NCBI GenBank assembly: GCA_963969495.1
Contig: OZ018330.1
Location: forward strand, 50,117,706-50,181,705
Direction: 5' to 3'
DNA length: 64,000 nt
From: Ceratothoa steindachneri
Taxonomy: Eukaryota; Arthropoda; Malacostraca; Isopoda; Cymothoidae
Shown in pieces: positions 33,400-44,904 of the stretch. The notes below the pieces were generated by a model that saw only the letters and a program-made list of their open reading frames with translations, searched no databases and was not told where the DNA came from. A program made the position numbers and the translations under genes. Positions within the stretch are counted from its first letter, which is position 1. Each line of letters starts with the position of its first letter.

Positions 33400-34320
33400 G
33401 TCGGGGATTCCCTGAAGCTTCTTCTGTTAAATGTGAGGTCTATCAGAAACAAGTTTCTTGAACTTCGTGGCCTCGTAGAAACAGAAGAACCTGAGATGGT
33501 GGCCATAACGGAGTCGTGGATAAAAACCTCAAGCCAATATTTTGAAGGTGAATTCACGATTCCCGGTTACCGGCTCTTCCTGAAAGATAGACCAGACAGA
33601 GAGGGTGGCGGTGTGATGTTGTATGTCAAGGATACTCTAAACTCAACGGATTGCAACATCGTATCCGACCATGAACTACTAGGTGTTGACCTAGAGATAG
33701 GTCCTGCCAAAGACAGGATCCTGGTGCTATACAGACCCCCTGCCCAACTATTAAAACAGGACAGGGGTCTGTACCTGCTGTTGGGCGAACTTGTAAAAGA
33801 CAGTGTTTATCGTCATGAGGGATTTCAACACACAAGTTGACTGGGAAACCAGAGAACCCTGTGGCGAGAACGCACTACTCCTGGAGTTCGCGAACAACGA
33901 GTTCCTGACTCAATGGGTAAGAAAGCCAACGAGAGGAGACAATATCCTCGACTTGGTTTTCACCTCTGAGGATCACATCGTTGAGGACCTCTATGTTGGC
34001 GAAGAGCTCGGTGGCAGTGGCCACCGACTAATTAGATTTGTAATCAAAGTCCCGAAGACAGGGCCTGAAACTAGTAAATCGAGGAAACTTGATTTGAGAA
34101 GAGCAGACTTTGCAGGTCTTCGTGCTGAACTGACTGACGCGAGGCTAGAAGTGTGCGAGGATGTTGAAGACTTGTGGAACAGTTTCAAAACCACATTCAT
34201 GAGTTTTCAATCACGTTTCATCCCTCTGAAATGCTCCCGTCGGTATTCTGTTCAACCAAAGTGGTTTAATCGAGAAATCGGCCAACTGATAAGGGAGAAG
34301 AGAACTGTGTACCAGTAATC
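33400..34320 (+). pseudogene. CR1 endonuclease (copy B)
   Basis: AP-like endonuclease beginning LKLLLLNVRSIRNKFLELRG (33414), with MVAITESWIKTS, DREGGGVMLYVKDTLNS, ILVLYRPPAQ and, after a one-base shift near 33815, IVMRDFNTQVDW (Gly of GDFN replaced by Arg), RGDNILDLVFTSEDH and LGGSGHRLIRF, where the catalytic SDH has become SGH. Two active-site positions are therefore changed. Homologous to copy A over the full length. Confidence 0.88.
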
Positions 34321-35892
34321 GAATATCTCGGGTGACTTTGACGAATACCGGAGGCTAGCCAGAATAGTGAAGTCCAGTATAAGGGCGGCTAAGCGGTCTG
34401 AGGAACTCCAAATGGCGAGACTCTGTAAAGAGAATCCCAAGGAGTTCTTTAAGTATGTAAACAGCCGTAAACCAATCCATCGAACGATTGGCCCTTTGAG
34501 GAATGAGGAGGGGACATTAAAGCACTCAGCTGCAGAAAAGGCTAACCTCCTCAACGACTACTTCTCCTCAGTGTTTACTGAAGAGTGTGGTCCCATCCTC
34601 CAGCCAAGGCATTCCTACTCGGGGGAAAAGCTGAAGGATAGGGACTTTAACGAAGGAGAAATAGAAAAGAAGATCAGTGACCTAATAAAGAATAAGTCAC
34701 CTGGCCCGGATTAGTTTCTACCTAAAGTGTTGAAAGATCGTCATGCCTGACCACCTTTGTGGGATTCTTCAACTTCATCTTCAGTGAGCACGATCTGGAC
34801 AAGGCAGTGGATGTGGTGTACTTAGACTTTTAGAAAGCCTTTGATAAGGTACCACACCGCTGCCTTCTCCGGAAAGTGCGAGTGCTGGGCATAGACGGAA
34901 AAGTAGCCGGCTGGATAGAGAACTAGCTAAGTGGCAGACGGCAACGGGTGGTGCTGAATGGACAGGCTTCTGAGTGGGTGCCTGGTACTAGCGGAGTGCC
35001 TCAAGGTTCTGTGCTGGGACCACTAATATTCATCATCTACGTCAACAACATATACGGTGACATGGTTGCCAAGATTTCAAAATTTGCAGACGATACCAAG
35101 CTTGGTATGAACGTTGCAAAGGATGGAAATAATGCCCGCCTGCAGGAAGATCTTGGGAAGATTGGGGAGTAGTCAGACACGTGCCAAATGCCTTTTAACG
35201 TGGAGAAATGCAAAGTGATGCATATCGGCCACCGAAATCCCCAATCTCAGTATATCATTAAGGGCACTGCTCTTGAATCGAGTGACACTGAGAAGGCCTT
35301 GGGTGTAACAATCACTAGTGACCTCAAGTTCTCGAAACAGTGCATTGAGGCGGAGAAAAATGACTAAAGGATGCTAGGCTACATAAAGAGCCAGTTTGGA
35401 TATCGGAACAAGGTGATTGTACTGTGTTTATACAACTCACTTGCCCAACCGCACCTGGAGTATGCCGTACAATTTTGGAGTCCTTCATTTCGAAAGGACA
35501 TCGCGAGATTGGAACGCGTACAAGCCAGGGCAACCAAACGGATTCCTTCTATCAGACACAAAAGTTACGATGATAGATTAAGGGAATTAGATCTGTTCTC
35601 GTTGGAAACCGGTAGACTGCGTGGTCAGCTCATCGAAGTATTCAAAATACTTGGAGGGTTCGACAATGTTGACTACAGGGATATTTTCACACTTGTTGAG
35701 AGCAGAACAAGAAATCACGGCTTTAAACTTGAACTGAAGCGTTACGATCTTGATCTGTGTGGTAAATTTTTCACATACAGCATCTGCGGTAGCTGGAACG
35801 CACTTCCAGTGGAAGTTGTCAACAGTGAATCTGTTGACCAGTTCAAGTCAAGACTGGACAAAGTCTTGAAAGGTGGCCGTTTTGGCACTTAA
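34321..35892 (+). pseudogene. CR1 reverse transcriptase and C-terminal domain (copy B)
   Basis: RT motifs: ARLCKENPKEFFKYVNSRKP, ANLLNDYFSSVFTEECGP, NKSPGPD then TAG, FLPKVLK, after which about 265 bp present in copy C (36422-36686) are missing. The frame resumes with LDF-TAG-KAFDKVPH (TAG at 34831-34833), SGVPQGSVLGPLIFIIYVNN, KISKFADDTKLGMN (catalytic Asp pair kept), KCKVMHIGHRNPQS, SLAQPHLEYAVQFWSPSF and the C-terminal SICGSWNALPVEVVNSESVD. In-frame TAG codons also replace Trp (34924, 35170). Confidence 0.9.
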
Positions 35893-35997
35893 GTCGTTTT
35901 GCAAAACTGTACCTGCTCAACTGTTAGCCCAATGGTATCATCTTTGAATGGACCGTAAGGTCTCCTAGGGTACTTCTTGTCCTTATCGCTCTTCGTA

Positions 35998-36000
<3 letters not shown>

Positions 36001-36067
<67 letters not shown>

Positions 36068-36091
36068 GTACTCTTCTTTTATCTCGTATTC

Positions 36092-36171
<80 letters not shown>

Positions 36172-36195
36172 GTACTCTTCTTTTATCTCGTATTC

Positions 36196-36229
<34 letters not shown>

Positions 36230-36233
36230 ACCT
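36001..36233. repeat. (CT)n tract between copies B and C
   Basis: Nearly pure CT with two copies of a CTCGTACTCTTCTTTTATCT block (36065 and 36168). Copy C begins directly after it. Confidence 0.97.
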
Positions 36234-37610
36234 TCTCAACGACTACTTCTCTTCAGTGTTTACTGAAGAATGTGGTCCCATCCCCCAGCCGACGGATTCC
36301 TACTTGGGGGTAAAGCTGGAGGATATGGACTTCACCGAAGTTGAAATAAAAAAGAAGATCAGTGACCTAATGACGAATAAGTCACCTGGCCTGGATGGGT
36401 TTCTACCTAAAGTGTTGAAAGAAGTGCGCGATCAAGTTTCACGACACCTGAGCGCAATCTTCAACATGTCAATCCAGACCAAATGCGTTCCTAGAGACTG
36501 GCGTGAGGCGGAGGTGACTCCTATCTTCAAGAAAGGAGACCGTAACCAACCGTCGAACTACCGACCTATCAGTCTGACTTAGATAGTCGGTAAACTCATG
36601 GAAAGCATCATGGTGGACAAAGTGACGTCGTATTTAGAGTCAAACCTGCTACTGAGGAGTTCCCAGCACGGCTTCCGAAGGCAACGGTCATGCCTGACGA
36701 ACCTTGTGGAATTTTTCCACTTCGTTTTCAGTGAGCACGATCGGGACAAGGCGGTGGATGAGGTCTACCTAGACTTTTAGAAAGCCTTTGATAAGGTACC
36801 ACAACGCCGCCTTCTCCGGAAAGTGCGAGCGCTTGGCATAGACGGAAAGGTAGCCGGCTGGATCAAGAACTGGCTAAGTGGCAGACGGCAACGGGTGGTG
36901 GTAAATGGACAGTCTTCTGAGTGGGTGCCCGTTACTAGCGGGGTGCCTGAAGGTTCTGTCCTGGGACCACTACTATTCATCATCTACGTCAACGAGATGG
37001 ACGGTGACATGGTTGCCAAGATTTCTAAATTTTCCGACGACACCAAGCTTGGTATGAACATTACAAAGGATGGAAATACTGCCCGCCTGCAGGAAAATCT
37101 TGGGAAGATTGGGGAGTGGTCGGACACGTGGCAAATGCCTTTTAACGTGGAGAAATGCAAAGTGATGCATATCGGCCACAGAAACCCCCAATCTCAGTAT
37201 ATCCTTAAGGGCACTGCTCTTGAATCGAGTGACACTGAGAAGGACTTGGGTGTTACTATCACTAGTGACCTCAAGTTCTCGAAACAGTGCATTGAGGCGG
37301 AGAAAAAGGCCCAAAGGATGCTAGGCTATATTTAGCGCCAGTTTGGTTATCGGAACCAATCTGTGTGGAAATTTTTTCACCTACAGTATCTGCGGTATGT
37401 GGAACGCACTTCCAGTGGAAGTTGTCAACAGTGAATCTGTTGACCAGTTCAAGTCAAGACTAGACAAGGTCTTGAAAAGTGGCCGTTTAGGGACGCAAAA
37501 CAATTGAGCAGCCTTGTGCCCACTCGATTGCTAGTCCAAATGTACCCTCTTTGAATGGACCGTAAGGTCTCCTAGGGTACCTTCTTTCCTTGTTGTTACT
37601 CCTTGTTGTT
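36234..37610 (+). mobile_element. CR1-like LINE copy C (5'-truncated)
   Basis: Starts inside the RT N-terminus (NLLNDYFSSVFTEECGP) right after (CT)n. RT motifs: MTNKSPGLDGFLPKVLKEV, REAEVTPIFKKGD, SNYRPISLT then TAG, HGFRRQRSCLTNL, VYLDF-TAG-KAFDKV (TAG at 36778-36780, same position as in copy B), SGVPEGSVLGPLLFIIYVNE, KISKFSDDTKLGMN, KCKVMHIGHRNPQS, FSKQCIEAEKKAQRMLGYI. At 37358 it jumps from YRNQ to the C-terminal SVWKFFHLQY, a deletion of about 345 bp relative to copy D. It ends with the family 3' untranslated region and a (CT)n tract. Confidence 0.92.
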
Positions 37611-37611
37611 A

Positions 37612-37656
<45 letters not shown>

Positions 37657-37664
37657 TCTCTCGC
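37612..37664. repeat. (CT)n tract between copies C and D
   Basis: CT dinucleotides then CTCGTACTCTCTCGCTC, preceded by the LINE tail phrase CCTTGTTGTTACTCC. Confidence 0.95.
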
Positions 37665-38342
37665 TCGAAACAGTGCATTGAGGTGGAGAAAAAGGCCCAA
37701 AGGATGCTAGGCTATATTAAGCGCCAGTTTGGTTATCGGAACCAGGAGATTGTACTGTGCCTGTACAACTCACTTGTCCGACCGCACCTGGAGTATGCCG
37801 TACAATTTTGGAGTCCTTCATTGCGAAAGGACATCGCGAGATTGGAACGCGTACAAGCCAGGGCAACCAAGCTGATTCCCTCTATCCGACATAAAAGTTA
37901 TGAGGATAGACTAAGGGAGTTAGATATGTTCTCGCTGGAAACTCGTAGACTGCGTGGTCAGCTCATCGAAGTCTTCAAAATACTTCGAGGGTTCGACAAT
38001 GTTGACTACCGGGATATTTTCACACTGAGTGAGAACAGAACGCGCAATCACGGCTTCAAACTTGAACTGAAGCGTTACAACCGCAATCTGTGTGGAAACT
38101 TTTTCACCTACAGTATCTGCGGTAAGTGGAACGCACTTCCAGTGGAAGTTGTCAACAGTGAATCTGTTGACCAGTTCAAGTCAAGACTAGACAAAGTCTT
38201 GAAAAGTGGCCGTTTAGGGACGCAAAACAATTGAGCAGCCATGTGCCCGCTCAATTGCTAGTCCAAAGGTACCCTCTTTGAATGGACCGTAAGGTCTCCT
38301 AGGGTACTTACTTTCCTTGTTACTCCTTGTTACTCCTTGTTA
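37665..38342 (+). mobile_element. CR1-like LINE copy D (3' end only)
   Basis: Begins within the RT thumb (SKQCIEVEKKAQRMLGYIKR) and stays open to the natural stop after LDKVLKSGRLGTQNN at 38232. It contains LVRPHLEYAVQFWSPSLRKD, RLERVQARATKLIPSIRHKS, SLETRRLRGQLIEVFKILRG and ICGKWNALPVEVVNSESVDQ. This is the best-preserved C-terminus of the family in the window. The 3' tail has GGACCGTAAGGTCTCCTAGG, then three CCTTGTTACT units leading into CT repeats. Confidence 0.93.
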
Positions 38343-38445
38343 CTCTCTCTCTCTCTCTTTATTTCTCTCTCGTACTCTCTCGCTCGTACTCTCTCTCTCG
38401 TACTTTCTCTCTCTCCCTCTCTCTTTTTCTCATAATATCTCTCTG
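38343..38445. repeat. CT-rich tract between copies D and E
   Basis: CT repeats interrupted by several CGTACTCTCTC phrases. Confidence 0.93.
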
Positions 38446-39545
38446 CAGGAATTACAGGAATACAAAATGTTCAAAAACATAGAGTTGAGTAAAAGGGTGG
38501 AGGAATTCTATTGTATGTCCGTGAAGATTTACACCCTAGAAAAGTAATAGGAATTAAATTAAACCTAAAAAGAATTTATAGGTCGATTTTGTATGCAAGA
38601 AGCCCTACCAAATTCTGAAGGTAGATAATTAATCAACTCTATGAAATTCATGACTAACATCACTAAAGATAAGCTATCATTGTTCATTGTAGACTTTAAT
38701 TGCGCTAAAGTAAACTGCCCTATGAAAACTGTCGACTCAGAAGGACAAAGATTGCTCAGTTTTCTAGAAGAAAATCTCTTAACTCAGTGGGTTAGAGAAC
38801 CAACAAGAGGCGAAAATATACAGGATTTAGTGTTAACATCAGACGATAGATAAATATCAAATCTAAATTTAAGGCATAAAATTGGTAATAGCGATCATAA
38901 TCTAATCGAATTTGAAATTAATATTCCGTATTAGAAAAAAGATCAACATCACGAAACTAAATTTTGAAAAAAAGAAAATTTTGCTGGGCTGAGGAAGAGT
39001 TAGCAAGTATACCTTAAATAATGAAGAAATTAATGAAGCATGGCATGAATTTAAAAGCAATCTCCAAAATAAACAGACTCAACTCATACCATTAAAAGTC
39101 AGTAACGTCAAAAATATCAATGAACCTAAATGTTTATCTGCTGAAATTAAGAAAATCATTAAAAACAGAGATAAAGTGTATAGAATGCTAAAATCTAACC
39201 AGCCCACCGGAAATAGAAATCATTATGTAGAATTAAGAAGAAAAGTTAAAGCTGAACCTAAAAGAGCTAAACGAAATGAGTAGATAAGAGTAGCTGTAAA
39301 TTAAAAAAAATCTAAACGAGTTTTTTGCTTTAGCAAATAGTAAAAATATGATATTTTACATTATAACGATGTTGATATAGCTAATACTTTAAACGAATAC
39401 TTTGCACCAGTGTTTAAAAGAGAGAGTATGAGTATTAGTCCTACACCAACTATTAAAAGTGCTGGCAATAGACCAATTGAATCGGGTAGATGCACCGTTA
39501 AAACTATAAAAAAGCTTATTAATAAAATTAATACAGAAGTCAGAA
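38446..39545 (+). pseudogene. CR1-like LINE copy E, first part (diverged lineage, AT-rich)
   Basis: Endonuclease pieces: GGGILLYVREDLHPRKV (about 38495), LFIVDFNCAKVN (GDFN changed to VDFN, about 38675), TQWVREPTRGENIQDLVLTS (38780-38840), then HKIGNSDHNLIEFEINI (catalytic SDH, about 38875-38925). The RT N-terminus follows as ECLSAEIKKI-like, KNRDKVYRMLKSN and DIANTLNEYFAPVFKRES (39375-39425). Codon use is strongly A/T-biased, unlike copies A-D, so this is a separate lineage. Several stops are present. Confidence 0.8.
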
Positions 39546-41300
39546 TCAGATATCGCCAACGTGTTGAACGACTACTTTGCCTCTGTATTTACCAGGGAAG
39601 CGGACCGTCCAGCTTCGAGGTCGGGGGTTCATCTCGAAGAGGGAGAAAACCTATGCGAAATATTGTCTTAGACAGAAATAAAGTAGCAGCCAGATTAATA
39701 AACCTTACCCCCCGTATGTCTCCAGGCCCGGATGGCTTTCTTCCTAGAGTTCTAAGAGAAGTTAGCGAAGAGGTCGATCCAAACCTCACTACAATTTTCA
39801 ACATGTCTTTGGAAACTAGAGAAGTGCCGGAAGACTGGGAACTAGCAGTCGTAACCCCCATTTACAAGAAGAGGGACCGCGAATGCCCGTGTAATTGCTG
39901 GCCTATTAGTCTGACATCCATCGTAGGCAAACTGCTCGAGGGAATAATCGCAGACTATATAGTGCAGCACTTAGAGTCGAACAACCTGATCTTGGATCCC
40001 CAGCATGGATTTCTCAAGAATCGTTCATATCTCACTAATTACTAGAATTTTTTCCTCAGTATTTTGAATGAGTATGACCGTGGTAGAGCTGTTGATATCT
40101 TTCACCTGGACTTTCAAAAACCATTCGATAAGGTACCACACCACAGGTTGATAAATAAAGTCCGCGCCCTTGAAATTACCTGCAAGGTTGCCGAATGGAT
40201 AGAAAACTGGCTCTCGGGACGGAGGAAACGGGTGAAGATCAACGCGGTAGCCTCGCAATGGGTGCCGGTCATCGTCTACACCAATGACATAGACGAGGGA
40301 CTACACACTATGCTCGATAGACAAGTTCGGGGACGATAGCAAGTTAGGAGGTAGCGTGAGTCGTGAGAAGGAGTGAAACGCCTGTGAAACAGCCTTCTCA
40401 GGATTGATGAGTGGTCTGAGAGGTGGCAGATGCCATTTAACCTTGGCAAGTGCAAGGTAATGCACATCGGCCATGCTAACCCTCGGGAAATCTAATCCTT
40501 GCTAGGCAAACAGCTAGATAACACCGACCATGATAAATATTTAGGCGTGATAATTAGCAGTGACCTGAAGTTCTCCAAGCTGTGCCTGCCTCCAGGTAGA
40601 AAAGAGGGCCCAGAGAATGCTGTGGCACTTAAAGTGACATTTCCGCTTCCGAAGTAATCAGATTGTTCTTGCCTTGTACAACTCTAGGTGTGGTCACACC
40701 TGGAATACGCCCATCAATTCTAGTCCCCAACACTGCGGAAGGACATTGAACGGCTGGAAAGGGTACAAACTAGAGACACAAAATTGATCCTTTTCCTTAG
40801 ACAAATGTTATCAGCATCGGCTACAAGAACTAGGGATGTTCTTCCTGGTTTCGCGCCGGTTAAGAGGCCTGCTGGTTGAAATTTTTATGATAATACAGGG
40901 ACTTGGAAACGTTGATCACAGGAAGCTGTTCACGTTGAACGTAAATGCTACACATAACTACGGTTACAAACTGGAATTACCGCAATTACATACTAGCATT
41001 TGCGGCAACTTTTTTGCGTACAAAATCTGCGGAACGTGGAACCTTCTATCGCCAGAAGTGGTAAACAGTTCGTCAGTCGAACAGTTGAAATCTCGACTTG
41101 ACGAGATAATCCACAATTTGTTATAGATTTGAGGGTTTTTTCACAGCACAATCAGGTATCTTTTCCTCTTTCTGAGAGAGGTCAGGGGATAGGCCTTCAT
41201 CTATGCTATATATTTTCTCCTATGCTATAGGTTAGAGCCTTCCCAAACTAATACCTGCACGGTATGGTCAGCAATGTGTTTTGAGGTACTACTTTTCCTT
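39546..41300 (+). pseudogene. CR1-like LINE copy E, second part
   Basis: This part opens with NVLNDYFASVFTREADR after a shift (39557-39607), repeating the motif just passed at 39375-39425. RT motifs then follow: RMSPGPDGFLPRVLREV (39714-39764), WELAVVTPIYKKRD, WPISLTSIVGKLLEGIIADY, QHGFLKNRSYLTNY, IFHLDFQKPFDKVPHHR (40095-40145) and WIENWLSGRRKRVKI. The GVPQGSVLGP segment is deleted (the sequence passes from QWVPV to IVYTNDID). C-terminal part: RRLRGLLVEIFMIIQG and ICGTWNLLSPEVVNSS, with a stop at 41126. A TTTTTTCACAG.. 3' untranslated part leads to CT-rich DNA. Confidence 0.82.
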
Positions 41301-41309
41301 ATGACTAGT

Positions 41310-41619
41310 TGTGTGTGTGTCTCTCGTACTCTCTCCCGTACACTCTCTCTCTCTCGTAATCTCTCTTTCTCTTAATCTCTATCTCTCGTAATCTATATCC
41401 CCCTCTCTCTCGTATTCTCTCTCCCTGGAGCGCACTTCCCTCTCCATTTCCCTCTCTCTCACTTTCTCTCTATCTTTCCCTTCCTCTCCCTCTCTCTCTA
41501 CCTCTCCCTCCATGTCCCTCGCTCCTTATCTCTCTCTCTCTCTCTCTCTTCTGCCTCTCTCTTTCTATCTCGTAATCTCTCTCTCTATCTCGTAATATCT
41601 CTCTCTATCTATCTCTCCC

Positions 41620-41659
<40 letters not shown>

Positions 41660-41672
41660 TCCCTCTCTTACA
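41310..41672. repeat. CT-rich tract, right end of the LINE chain
   Basis: CT repeats with CGTACTCTCTC, CGTAATCTCTC and CCCTCTCTC variants. The composition matches the left tract at 28.44 kb. Confidence 0.93.
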
Positions 41673-41694
41673 GATTCTCCCTAACTTTTTATTA

Positions 41695-42590
41695 GCTAGC
41701 TTTTTAACATTCGAAGTGACCACTACCGGACCCTATGCACTTATCAATACGCTTAGCAAAATTTCTTATTGCATTCTGCAAAATATTGACATTGATGGAT
41801 GCAATGATTTCTCGACACTCATTCTTTAGTTCTGCGATATTAGATGGTCCAGCTCGAAATAGTCTTTCATTTACAAAACTTGATAGAAAGTAGTCTAAAG
41901 GTGACAAATCAGGTGACCTGGAGAAATTTGTCCTATGCGACATTAGTCAATGAGGAAATCGAGCTTTCAACCATGTCATAGGGGCATATGCAATAGGGGT
42001 TATAGCGCCATCTTGCTGAAACCATTCGTCAGGATATGTGCTGCTGGCAACGTTAATTGACTGAGCTTGTGCTGTATCATAGTCCTCGAAAAATAGGGAT
42101 AATAAATCTAATTTCCCCTTAGTTCACACCATACTGTTATCTTTGGGGAGTTCAAAAGGTTTTGAAAGTGATTATTTGGCTCAGTCAGTGACCATTTCCG
42201 ATAATTCTGTCTATTTTTCCTGCCTTTCAGGTAAACGCGACATTCAGATTGAGATTTTTGATGACCTTGACACTTGTATGGCTTTAAATTAAGAGATTTT
42301 TTGAGACGAGTTCGTACAGTTTCTCTATTCAAATGTGTCTCAGCAGCCATTTTTTTGACTGACTTTGTTTCTTTAGCATCAATTAAAGTCCTGACCTTGT
42401 CAATACCCGCTTCCATCCTCGCACTTTTCCTACGACCGGAATTTCCTTTATTTAAATTAAGAATTGTGCTGTGTGCATTCCGCTTGGCGTGATATCTCTG
42501 GATTGTGTTTTTGATTTGATCATGGAGCCTTGTCGAATCATTAATTCCACGATAAACCTACGCTGTTGAAGAGTTTATTGTGCTATTTTT
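41695..42590 (-). pseudogene. mariner-type transposase relic 1
   Basis: Minus strand. The N-terminal helix-turn-helix part reads SVKKMAAETHLNRETVRTRL (about 42350), then SLNLKPYKCQGHQK, NHFQNLLNSPKITVWC, WFQQDGAITP (second catalytic Asp, about 42030) and SPDLSPLDYFLSSFVNERLF (third acidic residue Asp, about 41880-41910), ending RNFAKRIDKC. The spacing of the last two motifs fits a DD34D-type mariner. The first catalytic Asp region is missing or scrambled between 42110 and 42060, and frames shift. Terminal repeats were not identified. Confidence 0.85.
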
Positions 42591-42599
42591 GAGAGACAA

Positions 42600-44052
42600 A
42601 AACAGAGCAGTTTAATATCTGCATAGATAGGCTATCCTAGATGAGGATAGTCTATCCACCGCAAGCTTAGGCTACCTAAGCGAGCAAATAAAATTCAGAA
42701 TATTCTTCTTTGCAATGAATCTTATTTTTACCTTCAAACTTTAATGGCGAACAAATTACAGTATTATAAAAAAGGAGACATTTTTGGCAGTCACCCGGGA
42801 TGAATGTTTTCCGCTGATAATTTAATTGGTATATTCCAATAAAAAAAAATTCCGCTGTCGTTGGAATAATTTTGGTATGTTATTGTTTTAATTGTGATGA
42901 TCTTGATTTTTTTGTAGGTTATATTGTACACCAATTTTGGAAACCTTGTATTTTCTCTACCAAACTTTATAGAAAATGTTATAGAAATACACGCATCTCG
43001 TGAACATGCGAGGTGACTATATTGTCTGGACTTCCGCTGATGCTTTTAATTCTTAAATAAGCTGGACTCAAGTCTGTATCGCATCCTACTTGCAAAGATA
43101 TTTATATTCTCACATTTGAAGGAAATGCAGATATCCCTGAGATGCAATATTTGGAAGGAAGCGAGGAAGAGAGAGTCGTTAAATGATTCTTTCGCGAAGC
43201 TACTGTCCAGACGTTTTATATGGGGCCATTAGCCTCTGTTTATCGCTACAGTGTGAAAGAACTTCGTTTTACAACCGCAAAAGGCAGACGCCTAACTTTG
43301 AGAGGTATATGTGTGCATCCGGGTTTGCACGTTTGTGAAGTCATCTGTGTATGTGCAAGCTCTTCTATCCCACAACTGTAACTAATATGATATAGATGGG
43401 TTCAAGTAATTTTGTTTTAGTGTTGCTCTATCTGTTGCAAGTTGGATCTTTTTTTTAAATTGAGAGTATTTGGAGGGCGGCAATCTACCCGAGCATGAGT
43501 CTGGTACAAGATTGGACAGTTGTTAGGTTTTTGTTTATTTTTATAACCGTCTAATTGTGTCTTAAAAATTAAGTCATTGAGGTTGTACCTAGAGCTTAAT
43601 CTGGGATTCAAACCATAGGTCTTTTTTTCAGGATGTCGTAACCACCGCAAAGTCCAACCTAATAAGAAATCAGGTTGAAAAAAATGTACTTTCAACATGC
43701 AATGTTGTTATGATTAGTAACCTCTAAATAAATAAGAATATAACTAATAACCATTATTTCCTATCATTATTGTGTTATTATACTTCTACTTTTGGTGAGC
43801 TTAGCAAAACGAATTTTCTATGTCCCGAACGATAAGTTGAGTCGTGCAGATCGATTCGACAACTTTAATTTGGTCAGAATTTCATCAGTTCGGAACCCTC
43901 GTTGTTTGATTGCTTTCGCTCTATACCCTCTGGACTTTCATCATCGTCTGTTCAACAACTTGTGCAAGTTCTTAGCTCATCACGCAATGCCCATTCAAGA
44001 CACTTATTGACTCATGCAGAATAAATGGTGCCAGTTATAATTATAAAGTGTA

Positions 44053-44057
<5 letters not shown>
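42600..44057. other. no recognised gene
   Basis: AT-rich DNA. A GGCTATCC...GGATAGTC hairpin lies at about 42629-42651. The 72-residue frame at 43792-44010 matches nothing I know. Confidence 0.45.

Positions 44058-44119
<62 letters not shown>
44058..44119. repeat. (TA)n microsatellite
   Basis: About 30 TA dinucleotides directly beside a PLE-type terminus on the minus strand. Confidence 0.97.
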
Positions 44120-44124
<5 letters not shown>

Positions 44125-44175
44125 TTGATGGATGAACAATAACTAATTTCGGGATACATGGTACCATCTTCAGCT
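44120..44175 (-). ncRNA. hammerhead-like motif at a PLE-type 3' end
   Basis: The minus strand reads CTGAAGA, then a stem GGTAC..GTATCC (one bulged U), then CGAAAT (44145-44174), followed after about 25 bp by (TA)n. CTGAnGA, a hairpin and GAAA are the core boxes of hammerhead ribozymes, which are known in Penelope-like elements. No PLE coding sequence is visible upstream on this strand, so the copy is very short or eroded. Stem III and the cleavage site were not resolved. Confidence 0.45.
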
Positions 44176-44599
44176 GTACGGTGTGAAAATGGTAGACCTA
44201 CAAACATTTATAGATAATTAATTAATGAACAGGATATGGTGATGAATGGGGAGGGGAAAGAGGTAGTTAAAAGATAGGACAAATTTCTCATAATTTCAAA
44301 TGATATTTTGAGCTCTAAAGAATCTTGGATAAAACTTGAATTTAAAAGTTCCCTCAGACATTATAATTTAGTAATTCATTAATATATATGTAAATGTATG
44401 TATATACAAGTTCTACGGCTGGTAAGAACCACCACAGGTCTTTTGCCATATTTAATTTCTGTCTTTCAATAAAACCTTTTTAAAGATAAAAAAGATGCAG
44501 AAAGCTTGCTTAGTTTGCGCGGTATATAATCATATAGTACAAGAGAAAGAGAAATAGAGAAATTTGACGTGAATTAGCATATGAGACAAGAAACATGAG

Positions 44600-44650
<51 letters not shown>
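44600..44650. repeat. (TA)n microsatellite
   Basis: About 25 TA dinucleotides immediately before the SINE head. Confidence 0.97.
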
Positions 44651-44651
<1 letters not shown>

Positions 44652-44795
44652 AAGTAGCGGTGCTCGCTGCCTCAGTGTGCATAGTTCGAATCACTTCCCT
44701 GCACGGATTTTTTCGAAAAAGGTAATAAAAATATTACTGCAAGGAAAAATTATTCCATTTTCTCTTTCAATGCAGTTTAATGGATTCATATATAT
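44651..44795 (+). mobile_element. tRNA-derived SINE, 5'-truncated
   Basis: GTAGCGGTGCTCGCTGCCTC then AGTTCGAATC (44683-44692, B-box-like) and CCCTGCACGGATTTTTTCG form a tRNA-like 3' half followed by a body shared with 8477-8585. The A box is incomplete. It is a SINE remnant, not a functional tRNA. Confidence 0.65.
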
Positions 44796-44904
44796 ATGCT
44801 TTTTCCTCTCATATATAGTGAGGTATTTATATTTAAATTAGTATTTATTTATTAATTTAATGAGTAATATAAATACTACAAGTTTGTACCACTAGTGTCA
44901 TCAT

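Larger units (their letters stand above)
31886..35990 (+). mobile_element. CR1-like LINE copy B (almost full length)
   Basis: The plus-strand element has a 5' leader (about 31886-32196), ORF1 (32197-33270), ORF2 with endonuclease and RT (33400-35892) and the 3' untranslated region with GGACCGTAAGGTCTCCTAGG (35950-35970), running into (CT)n at 36001. It carries about 265 bp of internal deletion in the RT (after 34735) relative to copy C, and at least five in-frame stops. Confidence 0.9.

Noticed and set aside
35977..36240. A Leu-Ser repeat protein fused to RT
   Set aside because: The Leu-Ser part is translation of (CT)n; only the RT part after 36234 is real LINE sequence.
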